Source of the DNA: Silvanigrellaceae bacterium
GTDB taxonomy: Bacteria; Bdellovibrionota_B; Oligoflexia; Silvanigrellales; CANGWC01
Assembly: GCA_947457515.1 (NCBI GenBank)
Contig: CANGWC010000006.1
Coordinates: 1 to 40,451 of the forward strand
Reading direction: 5' to 3'
Length of the DNA: 40,451 nt
The notes below the pieces were generated by a model. The model had not been told where the DNA came from and ran no database searches. It worked only from the letters and a program-made list of their open reading frames with translations. The translations under genes and the position numbers were made by a program. Position 1 is the first letter of the stretch, and the number at the start of each line of letters is the position of its first letter. Positions 29,317 to 39,474 of the stretch are shown one piece after another.

Positions 29317-29346
29317 TAACTCATAAAATTTTAAAAGAAAGTTAAA

Positions 29347-29763
29347 ATGAAAGATAAAATTTTTACATTTAAAGTGTACTTCGAAGAGAAGGTCTATCGT
29401 GTTATCGAAATACCAGGAGAAAAGTCTTTATATGATCTCGCTGAGGCCATTGTGAAGGCTTTTGGTTTTAACTTTGATCACGCGTTTGGATTTTATAATA
29501 ATATTGAAAATCTTTATGAAAGCGATGAGGTTTATGAGCTTTTTGTTGATATGGGACAATCTGAACCCGGCAAAAAAGGAGTCAAAGATGAAGATGTATG
29601 TGACGTTTTTGAACTTCATAAACAAATGATTTTTCTGTTTGACTACGGTGATGATTGGATGTTTCTCGTGGAATGTAAAGCGATATCTGACAGGGTTTCC
29701 AAAGTTAGATATCCTAAAGTTGCACAGAAAGTTGGAAAAGCCCCAGAACAATATCCGGAATGA
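29347..29763 (+). CDS. pRiA4b ORF-3-like family protein
   Basis: KVYFEEKVYRVIEIPGEKSLYDLAEAIVKAFGF...HAFGFYNN; MIFLFDYGDDWMFLVECKAI; YPKVAQKVGKAPEQYPE, a pattern typical of this family. Confidence 0.8.
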   Translation: MKDKIFTFKVYFEEKVYRVIEIPGEKSLYDLAEAIVKAFGFNFDHAFGFYNNIENLYESDEVYELFVDMGQSEPGKKGVKDEDVCDVFELHKQMIFLFDYGDDWMFLVECKAISDRVSKVRYPKVAQKVGKAPEQYPE

Positions 29764-29817
29764 TGATCTGATTCGTTACTAAAAAATGTATTTACTATCA
29801 ACACCTTGGAAAGCTCA

Positions 29818-30177
29818 TTATTCTAAATAGTTATGAGACAATTGATGAAAATTTCCGATATCTTCCACTAAAGATATAAGACTATCTATAGCTTCTTTTC
29901 TTTCAGCTAGATTTTTAGAATTAAGAGTAGGGAGTTCTTCTATTTTCGCCTTAATACGCAGAACTAAATTACCTAATTGAAAACAACAAGGAAAGCCTGT
30001 AGGGCTTAAATCTCTAGTAGTATCATTAAGATAATCTATAATAAGAGAAGCATCGCCGGTTTCATCAAATGATTGAATGCAATCTCCCAAAGTAGGAGTA
30101 GCCATGAGATGATTGGAAGATAAGCTAATGAATAAGAATACAAAAAATGGGATGAATAAATTTTTCATACAAATCAT
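29818..30177 (-). CDS. Small predicted secreted protein, unknown function
   Basis: Signal peptide (MKNLFIPFFVFLFISLSSNHLMA). Confidence 0.55.
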   Translation of the reverse strand: MICMKNLFIPFFVFLFISLSSNHLMATPTLGDCIQSFDETGDASLIIDYLNDTTRDLSPTGFPCCFQLGNLVLRIKAKIEELPTLNSKNLAERKEAIDSLISLVEDIGNFHQLSHNYLE

Positions 30178-30235
30178 TAAAATATTTTAATGATTTAGTC
30201 AAAATTCTTTTATGTACAGATAATTTAAGACAGAA

Positions 30236-30451
30236 CTATTCTTTTAAAGATGAACAGAAGTCTGCTAAGTTTTTAACATTAACTTTACCGCAGGCGATTT
30301 CTCTCAGAGCTGTAACAGCTTCTTTATTTCGGCATTGTACAAGAGGTTCACTTCCTTTTTGAAGTTGTCTCATACGTCTAGCTGCAAGCAGCACAACGAC
30401 AAAACGATTAGGAATTTTATCAAGACAATCTTGGATGGATATTCTAGCCAT
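30236..30451 (-). CDS. rpoZ: RNA polymerase omega subunit
   Basis: MARISIQDCLDKIPNRFVVVLLAARRMRQLQKGSEPLV...ALREIACGKV. Confidence 0.93.
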   Translation of the reverse strand: MARISIQDCLDKIPNRFVVVLLAARRMRQLQKGSEPLVQCRNKEAVTALREIACGKVNVKNLADFCSSLKE

Positions 30452-30494
30452 GGTTCACCTGTGATTAATATAGAAATAAAGGTAAAATAAAAAG

Positions 30495-31988
30495 ATGAAG
30501 CTTTTTATTTCTCTATGTGTTTTTACAATAATGATAAGTATCATTATTTTTCCTAAAAGTCATACTCCTTTTTCATTGGTGGTTGCAATGGAAACAAAAC
30601 CGAGCACTTTGGACCCTAGATGGATTGGGGGAGATGTGAATGCTCAGTATTTAGAAGAACTTCTGTTTTTGCCGCTCGTGAGTTTTGATCCTCAGGGTGA
30701 ACATATGAATGTTATTGCAGAAAGTATAGATTCTCAGGATGGGAAAGTCTGGCGTATTAAACTCAAAAAAGGAGTCTTCTTTGGAAATGGTCAAGAGATC
30801 ACATCTTTAGATGTCGTAGCTACCTATCAGTATTTTTTGGGACCATTAGCTCCTCGAAGAAGCAGTTTTAAAGATGTGATACTGATTAAAGAGATCAATG
30901 CTTATGAATTAGAAATTCATTTGAAAGCACCCTATGTCGCTTTTCCCACGAATTTAACCATTGGAATCCTTCCTAAAGATATCTTCACTCAGAAAGAAAT
31001 CAGTCTGAGTGGATTAGAGTCGGGTCCTTATAAATCAGAATCACAAGAAGATGATAAGTGGTTCTTTGTGCCCAATCCTCGATATAAGAAAGCAGTTAAT
31101 CCTTGGATTTCAGTTCCTAAGATACCTTTAACCATTAAATTTATCCCGGATCCTATGGCTAGGTTAAGTGTTCTGATGAATGGTGATGCAGATCTTCTTC
31201 AAAGATCTTTAGATATGGATAGAATTTATTTTCTTCAAAATCAGTCTCAATATCATCTTAATATTGATTTCGCTCCGAGTTTGGAAACAACTTATTTAGC
31301 TTTTAAGATGGATAATCCCCAGGTTTCATCTTTAGAAGTGAGGAGGAAACTCAAAAACAGCCTGAATATTCCTGAAATTTTAAAAGCATTATTCCATGGG
31401 TATGCAACGGAGGCTAAAGGCATGTTTCCTTCTGTATTTCCCTATTTTTATTCTAGTCATGAGGATCTGAATACCTCAGGTTCTCCGGGTGAGCTTGATG
31501 ATATGACATTGACTTTAAGCACAGCTAGAGAGTCTCAAATTGTGGCTAAAGTGTTACAAGCACAATGGAAAGAAGCAGGAGTCAATATTAAGCTAACTGT
31601 TTTAGAACCAAGTCTATTCCAAAAAGTCATTCAAAATGGGGGAGCTATGATGTGGCTTGGATCATGGATAGGGTATAAAGATCCTGATCATTTAAGATTT
31701 GTTTTTCATTCAGAATCTATCCCTCCGTTTGGAGGTAACAGAGGAAGGTTCCGTAATGCGAAAGTTGATAAAGCATTAAAACTCGGCATGGTTTCTTTAA
31801 ATCATCAGTTACGTAAGTCTTATTATAATGAGGCTCAAGAAGAACTCAATAGAAATATACCCTATATTTATTTATGGCATAGAGATAATTTTGTTATCAT
31901 GTCTCAACAAATTAAAAATTTTCAAATCTTTAGAGATGGAAGATATCTCGGAGTGACTCAAGTCGAAAAAAATGAAATACGTTCGTAA
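30495..31988 (+). CDS. Peptide ABC transporter substrate-binding protein (SBP family 5, DppA/OppA-like)
   Basis: METKPSTLDPRWIGGDVNAQYLEELLFLPLVSFD; WRIKLKKGVFFGNGQEITSLDVVATYQ; SLNIPEILKALFHGYATEAKGMFP. Confidence 0.92.
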   Translation: MKLFISLCVFTIMISIIIFPKSHTPFSLVVAMETKPSTLDPRWIGGDVNAQYLEELLFLPLVSFDPQGEHMNVIAESIDSQDGKVWRIKLKKGVFFGNGQEITSLDVVATYQYFLGPLAPRRSSFKDVILIKEINAYELEIHLKAPYVAFPTNLTIGILPKDIFTQKEISLSGLESGPYKSESQEDDKWFFVPNPRYKKAVNPWISVPKIPLTIKFIPDPMARLSVLMNGDADLLQRSLDMDRIYFLQNQSQYHLNIDFAPSLETTYLAFKMDNPQVSSLEVRRKLKNSLNIPEILKALFHGYATEAKGMFPSVFPYFYSSHEDLNTSGSPGELDDMTLTLSTARESQIVAKVLQAQWKEAGVNIKLTVLEPSLFQKVIQNGGAMMWLGSWIGYKDPDHLRFVFHSESIPPFGGNRGRFRNAKVDKALKLGMVSLNHQLRKSYYNEAQEELNRNIPYIYLWHRDNFVIMSQQIKNFQIFRDGRYLGVTQVEKNEIRS

Positions 31989-32877
31989 AATATTATCTTT
32001 ATTATTGAGTTTATGGTTATTGCTGACCATTATTTTTTTCTTACAAAGATTACTTCCAGGGAATCCTGCAGAACTGATTTTAGGAGTTGATGCTTCGGAG
32101 GAATCTAAAAGAATTTGGTTGCAACAACATGGAATGGATCTTTCTTTAATCACTCAATATCAAAATTATTTTTTAGGTCTGTTGAAAGGGAATTTAGGAA
32201 TTACCTATTTTGATGGCACGGAGATCACACCCCTTTTATTGAAAAGATTAGGTGTTTCTATGCAGCTTGGTTTCTTTGCGTATATTGTTGCTCTTTTGGG
32301 AGCCATGCTTGCTCTTTATTTTTCGGAAAGAAATCAATTCTTAAAAAGCATCATTAAAAATGCTGCTTTTGTTTCAGCTTCTTTACCTGGATCTATTTTG
32401 GGTCCTATCCTGATTTGGCTTTTTGCTGTGAAGTTTCAAGTTTTTCCCGTGGGAGGGATGCAGGGAAGCATATCTTTAATTCTTCCTATGATCACTTTAG
32501 CCGTTCCTTTAATGGGTAACCAATTTAGATATTTAGAATCCACTATAAAAGATATTTCTCTTAAAGAATTTATTCGTGTGGCTCGAGCTAAAGGTGTCAG
32601 TGAACACAAACTTTTTATGACACATAAGTTAACATTGCTTTTCTATGCAGCACTTCCTATTTTTTCTTTACAATTAGGAGCTCTTCTCACAGGAGTGGTC
32701 ATCACTGAAGTTGTGTTTTCTTATCCAGGTTTAGGAACGTTAACTTTACAATCTGTTTTAATGAGAGAGTATTCATTAGCATCTGCTTGTGTTTTAGTAA
32801 CAGCAACCATGTATATTATTATAAATACCTTAACTGATTTATTTTTAAGTATGAAGGATCCTCGAAGATATGGCTAA
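31972..32877 (+). CDS. Peptide ABC transporter permease (DppB-like)
   Basis: LQRLLPGNPAELILG; EFIRVARAKGVSEHKLFMTHKL; TEVVFSYPGLGTLTLQSVLMREY. Confidence 0.94.
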   Translation: MKYVRKILSLLLSLWLLLTIIFFLQRLLPGNPAELILGVDASEESKRIWLQQHGMDLSLITQYQNYFLGLLKGNLGITYFDGTEITPLLLKRLGVSMQLGFFAYIVALLGAMLALYFSERNQFLKSIIKNAAFVSASLPGSILGPILIWLFAVKFQVFPVGGMQGSISLILPMITLAVPLMGNQFRYLESTIKDISLKEFIRVARAKGVSEHKLFMTHKLTLLFYAALPIFSLQLGALLTGVVITEVVFSYPGLGTLTLQSVLMREYSLASACVLVTATMYIIINTLTDLFLSMKDPRRYG

Positions 32878-33634
32878 AAAGTTTTCTTTTACCATTATTG
32901 CAATATGGTTTGCTCTCTGTCTGTATTCTTATTTTTATATCACAGCTCCGGGTATTGAACTGAGCCAAAGACTCATTCCTCCGGGAAGCCTTTATTTTTT
33001 AGGGACAAATCATTTAGGTCAAAGTTTACTCGTGATTATGGTTTATTCTCTCCCAGTATCTCTTTGGATCTCTTTAATGACAGCTTTTTTTTGTGTGATT
33101 TTAGGGATTATATTAGGAAGTTTAGGTGGATTGAAATCAGGAATATTTAAAGAAGTGATTAATCGTATTATGGATATTTTTATCTCTTTCCCTCCGTTAG
33201 TTTTGCCTTTAGTGATCTATATGTTCATAGGAGCAAGAATTGAAGGGATCATCCTTGCTTTAACTTTGAGTCATTGGGTGCCATTTGCAAAACTGATTCA
33301 AAATCAAATGGAAGTCTTAAAATATCAGCCTTTTGCTGTTGCAAGTAAGGCTTTAGGGTCTACTGAATGGAGAGTTTGGTTGATTCATCTTTTGCCACAA
33401 TGTATCACACCTATGATCCTACAGATCTCTTTATCTGTTCCAAGTTTTATTTTATCAGAAACAGCGTTAAGTTTTTTAGGTTTAGGATTAGAAAGAGAAT
33501 CTATTGGTACTCTTTTGAGTGATGGTAGATTATATTTATTTGATGCCCCATATCTTGTGATATTCCCGTCTCTACTGCTTTTGTTAATTGTTGTAGCATG
33601 GAATACACTAGGGGAATCGTTTCATAGGAGTTAG
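32870..33634 (+). CDS. Peptide ABC transporter permease (DppC-like)
   Basis: FLGTNHLGQSLLVIMVYSLPVSLWISL; MDIFISFPPLVLPLVI; ASKALGSTEWRVWLIHLLPQCI; ETALSFLGLGLE. Confidence 0.94.
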   Translation: MAKKFSFTIIAIWFALCLYSYFYITAPGIELSQRLIPPGSLYFLGTNHLGQSLLVIMVYSLPVSLWISLMTAFFCVILGIILGSLGGLKSGIFKEVINRIMDIFISFPPLVLPLVIYMFIGARIEGIILALTLSHWVPFAKLIQNQMEVLKYQPFAVASKALGSTEWRVWLIHLLPQCITPMILQISLSVPSFILSETALSFLGLGLERESIGTLLSDGRLYLFDAPYLVIFPSLLLLLIVVAWNTLGESFHRS

Positions 33635-33636
33635 TT

Positions 33637-34872
33637 ATGGAAATTTTAATGCCACAAATGGGAGAGTCGATCCAGGAAGCTACCCTGACTAAATGGTATA
33701 AAAAAGTCGGTGATTTTGTTAAAACAGAAGAGATTCTTTTTGAAATATCTACAGATAAAGTGGATACAGAGATCCCGTCTCCTGTATCAGGTGTATTGAA
33801 AGAAAGAAGATTTGAAGAAGGGGCAGTGATTGCTGTTCACTCTGTGGTTGCAGTGATTGACGAAAAAGCTCAGGCTTTGGCTAAGGATGCAACGTCTACA
33901 GAAAAAACTCCTGATAAAATAGTGGTCTCTGAAAAAGTTTCAGAAACTCAAGTGGAAATTAAAACAGAAGAGATTAAAGTTACCGCTAGTCCTTTAGTGA
34001 AGAAAATTGCAAAAGAAGAAGGAATTGATCTTGATAAAGTGAAAGGTTCTGGATCGGGAGGAAAGATCACTAAAGAAGATCTGATAGCTCATACAGAGAA
34101 CCTTAAGAATCCTTCCTCTATTCCTGAAGTGGCTCCACAGCTAAAGCAAGAGATTAAAGAAAGCGAGCCTATCAATAGCGGAGTCAGAGAAACGAGAGTG
34201 CCTTTATCTCCTATGCGTAAAAAAATTGCAGAACATATGGTTTTAAGTAAGAGAACCAGTCCACATGTGACAAGTGTTATTGAAATTGATGTTCAAAAAA
34301 TTGTTGATATTAGAGAGAAACTCAAAAAATCCTTTGAAAAAGATTATGGGTTTAAATTAACTTATATGCCTTTTTTCATGAAGGCTGCATTAGCTGGAAT
34401 TAAGGCCGTACCAGAAGTTAATTCTATGTTAGATGGAAGTACATTAGTCTATAAAAAAGATGTTAACTTAGGGGTTGCTGTAGCCTTAGAAGCAGGACTG
34501 ATCGTTCCTATTCTAAAGAATGCTCAAGAAAAAAGTTTTCAAGGCATTGCCAAAGAACTCAATATTCTAGCTCAGAAGGCAAGAGCTAAAAAACTTTCTC
34601 CCGATGAAGTTCAAGGAGGAACTTTCTCTATTTCTAATTATGGAGGATTTGGAACAGTGATAGGTCAGCCTATTATTAATCAACCTCAAGTTGCTATTAT
34701 GGGATTGGGAGCTATGACAAAAAAACCTGTCGTAGTTCAAGACGCTATCGCTATACATACAACCTGTTATGTAGTACTTACATTTGATCACCGGATCATG
34801 GATGGATCTCACAGCGGTAAGTTTCTATCCACCGTGAAAGATTATTTAGAAAATTGGGATGAAGTCATTTAG
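33637..34872 (+). CDS. Dihydrolipoamide acyltransferase (E2) of a 2-oxoacid dehydrogenase complex
   Basis: Lipoyl domain with FEISTDKVDTEIPSP; PSBD SPLVKKIAKEEGIDLDKVKGSGSGGKITKEDL; catalytic domain with DHRIMDGSHSGKFL. Confidence 0.95.
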   Translation: MEILMPQMGESIQEATLTKWYKKVGDFVKTEEILFEISTDKVDTEIPSPVSGVLKERRFEEGAVIAVHSVVAVIDEKAQALAKDATSTEKTPDKIVVSEKVSETQVEIKTEEIKVTASPLVKKIAKEEGIDLDKVKGSGSGGKITKEDLIAHTENLKNPSSIPEVAPQLKQEIKESEPINSGVRETRVPLSPMRKKIAEHMVLSKRTSPHVTSVIEIDVQKIVDIREKLKKSFEKDYGFKLTYMPFFMKAALAGIKAVPEVNSMLDGSTLVYKKDVNLGVAVALEAGLIVPILKNAQEKSFQGIAKELNILAQKARAKKLSPDEVQGGTFSISNYGGFGTVIGQPIINQPQVAIMGLGAMTKKPVVVQDAIAIHTTCYVVLTFDHRIMDGSHSGKFLSTVKDYLENWDEVI

Positions 34873-34917
34873 CTTCATTTCAGCTTATTAGGATGATTCC
34901 TGTGAGTTTAACGAAGT

Positions 34918-36051
34918 GTGATTATGAAAAGTTTAGTTTTAGGTTTATTAGGTTTATTTGTTTTTAGCCCAGTTGTTTATGCAAATAGTGAACAGTCTCC
35001 TACTGAAGCGCTGTTCAATGAGATACAAAGAATTCGCGAACTCAATCTTGAATCTATCATAGAAACTCTATTACTCCAGTTACGTTATCGTTTAAGCTTG
35101 TCTCAAGCACCTTCGAGTGAAAATGATCAAATTCGGACTGAAATTTATTCTATTTTATTGAATAATGGTATTCCAGAAGATTTAAAGATTATGGCCAATA
35201 TACAGCCAAGCAGTCTTTTCAGTTGGTTGGAAAAGAGAATTCAAAGTCTTGCTGATTCTTTTAAGATAACTATAGAAAGAAGTGAATTTAATATAACAAC
35301 TCTATCCAAAGGTATCGATTACCCACCAAGGCATTTATTAAGTTTCGGTTTACTCAATCCCTTAGCAAAGGCATTGAATGGTATAGAGAATGATTTTAAT
35401 TACGAAGACGAGAGTGGAGCAGCCTTCCCAGGCAATTGGGGACCAGATGCCAAAGGGTTCTCGGGAACACTGGAATCTTTGGTCATTCACGATACTACAG
35501 AATTATTTAGAAATGATAATCTGAATGGTATTATGATTGAATCTCTTCATAACAAGATTGAGAAATATAGGGATCAATTCTCAATTCTAAATCAATATAT
35601 TAATATTCTAAATCTTAGGGGACCTGAAGATGTTCAATGGCTTATAGATAATCTTTTGAAACAGCAAAGTGGAAGCCCAAAGATTAACGTTCAGACTCCT
35701 GAGGAACTCACATCAACTGATTTAACTGATTCAATTGATAGGTATAAGTCATATATCTATCTCTATTTGGGGGCACTTGAAAAAGGACTGCAAAAAAGTA
35801 TTTTAAACCCGATTAGCTCAATATCTCTTTCAGGACAAGATCTTCTAGAAAGTATCAAACAAGATGCTAAATTATTGATCGATGATATTAAAGCTGTTTG
35901 TAAAGAACATGAAATAGAGACAGTCAGAATGGATCATATTGTAGATGATTTTATTGAATATAAAAAAAACTATCCTAATCTTCCTGAAGAAATCATTCTA
36001 CAAAATTTTATTGATCAGCATTCTAAACAAGGTATTCAAGACAAAAGTTAA
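34918..36051 (+). CDS. Predicted secreted helical protein, unknown function
   Basis: Signal peptide (MKSLVLGLLGLFVFSPVVYANS), 377 aa. Confidence 0.65.
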   Translation: MIMKSLVLGLLGLFVFSPVVYANSEQSPTEALFNEIQRIRELNLESIIETLLLQLRYRLSLSQAPSSENDQIRTEIYSILLNNGIPEDLKIMANIQPSSLFSWLEKRIQSLADSFKITIERSEFNITTLSKGIDYPPRHLLSFGLLNPLAKALNGIENDFNYEDESGAAFPGNWGPDAKGFSGTLESLVIHDTTELFRNDNLNGIMIESLHNKIEKYRDQFSILNQYINILNLRGPEDVQWLIDNLLKQQSGSPKINVQTPEELTSTDLTDSIDRYKSYIYLYLGALEKGLQKSILNPISSISLSGQDLLESIKQDAKLLIDDIKAVCKEHEIETVRMDHIVDDFIEYKKNYPNLPEEIILQNFIDQHSKQGIQDKS

Positions 36052-36083
36052 CTTCACTCAAGTCTTTGCATAATCCTCATATA

Positions 36084-36989
36084 TTACTTCAAAAACTGTA
36101 ACAAACTAGGGCTCAACATTTGTGCACTGGATTGTAACGTAAACTCTAATCCGGTTTTCATCCTTTGAAGATCTAAGGCTGCTTGGATCATATCCGTACT
36201 TTCTAATTGGTTAGATTGAGATAACAAATGCTCTTCTGCAAAGTCGGTTCTTTGGGCAACATCATCTAAAGCTTGACGACGAGATCCTAAAGATGTGATG
36301 GCTTGAATTGTATTTTCCATAGCAGTCTCTAGAGTCGGTAGAACAGAGAATATCTTATCAGCTTGATTATGTTCTAAGCCTAAATAAAGATGATCTAAGA
36401 CTTCTGCTAATGTGAGTTTATCCTCACGACCTTCGACGGAATAAATCCGATCAAAGACTTTCTTCCCGGAGATATTAATGGGACGGAAGGTATCATCATT
36501 TACTTGAATGAAAATAGATCCATCATCCCCGGTAAAAGTTCCATCTGGACTGACTGGAGGCAACTGAGATTGAAATCCTCCAAAAATAAATTTGCCATTA
36601 TACTTTGTATTGGCAAGAGAAATGAGATGATCTTTAAGTTCATGGACTTCGGATGCTACCGCTTTGCGAGCTGTGGCATCCCAAGTGGCATTTGCTTGTT
36701 GAACTCCCAGTTCTTTTGTTCGAATCAGAACATCATTAATAGAAAGAAGAGTATTTTCCGTTAATGCCATGTAGCCTTTCACAAACTCAGAAGTTCTTCT
36801 ATATTGTTGAATATTCTCTAACTTATGTCGGTTTCTCAGGATCTGTGTACTTCCCACAGGGTTATCAGATATATGATGGAGTTTTCTGCCAGATACAGCA
36901 TCTTGTTGTGATTTGTCTGCAAGTTCTTTTGCATAACCAATACGAGTTTGAGTGGATGCAATGCGGGAGCGTTCTGAAATTCTAGTCAT
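36084..36989 (-). CDS. flgL: Flagellar hook-associated protein 3
   Basis: MTRISERSRIASTQTRIGYAKELADKSQQDAVSGRKLHHISDNPVGSTQILRNR; located after flgK. Confidence 0.92.
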   Translation of the reverse strand: MTRISERSRIASTQTRIGYAKELADKSQQDAVSGRKLHHISDNPVGSTQILRNRHKLENIQQYRRTSEFVKGYMALTENTLLSINDVLIRTKELGVQQANATWDATARKAVASEVHELKDHLISLANTKYNGKFIFGGFQSQLPPVSPDGTFTGDDGSIFIQVNDDTFRPINISGKKVFDRIYSVEGREDKLTLAEVLDHLYLGLEHNQADKIFSVLPTLETAMENTIQAITSLGSRRQALDDVAQRTDFAEEHLLSQSNQLESTDMIQAALDLQRMKTGLEFTLQSSAQMLSPSLLQFLK

Positions 36990-37006
36990 ATTTTAGGATT
37001 CCTACA

Positions 37007-38419
37007 TTACCGTTTCAGCTGGAGAATCACCTGAAATAATTCATCCATAGTTGTGATGATTTTAGAACTTGCTGCGAAAAGATGTTGATATTTAATGAGT
37101 TCCGTTGCTTCTTCATCAAGAGAAACCCCGGAGATACTTTCTTTTCTTCCATCTAATTGAGCAACAACAATTTTACTGGCCTTCAGGTCATTTTGAGATC
37201 TTAGGGAGTGAGTTCCTAGGTTTCCAACTAAAGTGTCATAGAATTCTAAAGTAGATTTTCGATCGATAAGAGGAGCATGAAGGAGTTTAAGATAACGGTT
37301 TGCGATAACGTTATCTCCAGGACTATGTCCTGTAATGGCTGTTGCAAGAGCTCTAGGATCTTCTTGAATTAATGAAGTGACTTTAAGATTTTTTAAGACA
37401 TTATTAGGATCATCTAACCCTTCAAAAAACTTGCGTCCAGAAGTTTCACTATAGTCTCCGACTCCAAAACCTTCTTCATGAGTTTCATTAAATTTATGGG
37501 CGTAAGAATAAGCCATAGTATTCAGATTTTCTCTTAATTTAGGGATATAAGAATCACGAATATTAAGTAATCCACCCAGTCTTCCTTCTTTAGGTTTTAA
37601 GATATGAGTTCCTGTTCCTGTAATATCTGAACAGGTAAAAGCAGGTTGTTCTATGGTTCCTTGAGAAGGATCGACGGAGAACAGGCTATGTGCCTGGCCT
37701 TCCATAAGAAGAACATCTCCAGGTCCTCTGATAATGAAACCAGTCCTTTCATCTTCATAAACTTTAATATCTATAAAATGAGAAATGTCTCTGATAAGGC
37801 CATCTCTTTGATCTTCAAGATCTCCCGGACTCGAACCATTGGATTTAAGTTCTTTGATAGATTGATTAACCTGAGTTAATGATGAGAACTTTTTGTTGAG
37901 AGTAGAGCAATGACTGTCGAGCTCAGCATTAATATCACGACTCATGTTACTTAATGAATTATCATTTGCTTGGAGAGATTGAATGAACGTTTGAGCACAT
38001 TCTACAACATTAAGTCTTACGCTTGTTTCTTCAGGGAAATTACTTAAATCTCTTAATGAGTTTTCAAAGGCAACCATTCTATCTCTGACAGTAGATGTGA
38101 GTTCAGGATTAAAAAGATCTTCAAGATCAACTAACCCTTTACCTTGAGCTTCAGTGAAACCTAAATGATGAGATTCTTTAAGAATTTGAGTTTCTAAGAA
38201 GCGATCATGACTCCTGGCGATGTCATTGACCCGGGCACCATTTCCAAAGCAATGCCCCCCTCTCAGAGTTGGTGTTTTGGTTTGTAGATTGATAACTTGT
38301 TTACTATAGCCAGGAGTTTGAGCATTGGCGATATTATGTCCGGTAACATCCAGTCCCTGCCTAGAATTCTGTAGGGATTCTGATCCCATATTCATAATAC
38401 CTTGGAGACTAGATGACAT
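37007..38419 (-). CDS. flgK: Flagellar hook-associated protein 1
   Basis: SLQNSRQGLDVTGHNIANAQTPGYSKQVINLQT; C-terminal SGVSLDEEATELIKYQHLFAASSKIITTMDELFQVILQL. Confidence 0.95.
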   Translation of the reverse strand: MSSSLQGIMNMGSESLQNSRQGLDVTGHNIANAQTPGYSKQVINLQTKTPTLRGGHCFGNGARVNDIARSHDRFLETQILKESHHLGFTEAQGKGLVDLEDLFNPELTSTVRDRMVAFENSLRDLSNFPEETSVRLNVVECAQTFIQSLQANDNSLSNMSRDINAELDSHCSTLNKKFSSLTQVNQSIKELKSNGSSPGDLEDQRDGLIRDISHFIDIKVYEDERTGFIIRGPGDVLLMEGQAHSLFSVDPSQGTIEQPAFTCSDITGTGTHILKPKEGRLGGLLNIRDSYIPKLRENLNTMAYSYAHKFNETHEEGFGVGDYSETSGRKFFEGLDDPNNVLKNLKVTSLIQEDPRALATAITGHSPGDNVIANRYLKLLHAPLIDRKSTLEFYDTLVGNLGTHSLRSQNDLKASKIVVAQLDGRKESISGVSLDEEATELIKYQHLFAASSKIITTMDELFQVILQLKR

Positions 38420-38441
38420 AGGTGTTTCTCAATACATGATT

Positions 38442-39008
38442 TTAGGCTTTGACTTGAATCAGGGAATAATTTTGAGAAAACTGAGGTTTCCCTTCTACTC
38501 CATAACTTGTCATAGGCCCTTCTTTCATAAAGGAAAGAAGATGTTGAAAGGAGAGTTGAAAACTCTTATAAAGCTTCTCCATAAGATTTTGATTTTGTTC
38601 AATGATAGGATGAATCTCTTTAAAGATCTGTAATGAATCCTGAGCAACATCCTTAAGTTTATGAGTGATGTCTCTTAAAGATTGCAAATGTTCTTTATCA
38701 ATTAAAGATTGGATTCGAATCTGATAGTTTTCAAGAATCACAATAAATTCTTGAAGACTAGGTTCTTCTCCGGAGTAACCTGTTAAAGGCAGAATTTTAT
38801 GAAAAAGAAATTTTCTTCTTTCTTCTGTATAACGAAGTTTATTTTGGAGAAGGTTTTTTTGAGAAAGAGTTTTTTGAAGATCATTTAAATTAAGAGATTC
38901 TAAATATTCTTCTTCTTTTTTTAAGATATGGCCGATACTAATCAGTACTTCTGAATATTGAGGTAAAGTGATGAGAAGTTCTTGTAAGAGTTTTTGTAGG
39001 ATTTCCAT
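38442..39008 (-). CDS. flgN: FlgN-like flagellar chaperone
   Basis: Helical ORF directly upstream of flgK, FlgN-like position and composition. Confidence 0.75.
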   Translation of the reverse strand: MEILQKLLQELLITLPQYSEVLISIGHILKKEEEYLESLNLNDLQKTLSQKNLLQNKLRYTEERRKFLFHKILPLTGYSGEEPSLQEFIVILENYQIRIQSLIDKEHLQSLRDITHKLKDVAQDSLQIFKEIHPIIEQNQNLMEKLYKSFQLSFQHLLSFMKEGPMTSYGVEGKPQFSQNYSLIQVKA

Positions 39009-39353
39009 TTAGGCTTCTCCCTTAACAGAATCTTTTTTGAGGATCATCTCCGGTGTTTTAGAGATTTCATCTTTAATAGCTTCTTTTACAATGCTTTGAG
39101 AGATTTTATCTGAATCTAATTTATAGGTGCCATTGTTAATTTTAGCAGCGAGTTCTTTGACTTTATCTTCACGAATATCTGGAGTTTCTTGATACACTTT
39201 CTTAATTTTTTGAAGTTCTTTAGCTTTAGAAGAAAGTGTTGTTTTACTTGCAGTATCTAGAGATGGAGAAGATATATCAGGCTTATTCTTTTGATTAATT
39301 TGAGTGGTTGGTGCTTGTATCCCGGCTGAAGCATTTGGTTTGATCGTTGTCAT
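39009..39353 (-). CDS. flgM: Negative regulator of flagellin synthesis, anti-sigma-28
   Basis: Disordered N-terminus, C-terminal VKELAAKINNGTYKLDSDKISQSIVKE typical of FlgM; first in the flgMNKL block. Confidence 0.88.
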   Translation of the reverse strand: MTTIKPNASAGIQAPTTQINQKNKPDISSPSLDTASKTTLSSKAKELQKIKKVYQETPDIREDKVKELAAKINNGTYKLDSDKISQSIVKEAIKDEISKTPEMILKKDSVKGEA

Positions 39354-39474
39354 AGTTCCCTCATGTAATACACCTTAAAAGTATTTTGTAAAAAATTAAT
39401 GAGTGATTCTTGCCTTATGGTTTGTTTTTGACTCAGGAAAAAAATAGTATGAACTCCCTATAAGGATAAATACT

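Noticed and set aside
29347-29763. PRiA4-like gene as evidence for an intact transposon
   Set aside because: No transposase, terminal inverted repeats or target-site duplications seen; kept only as a possible remnant.
39354-39474. Sigma-28 or sigma-54 promoter between flgM and dapB
   Set aside because: Read both strands; no convincing TAAA-N15-GCCGATAA or GG-N10-GC type match.
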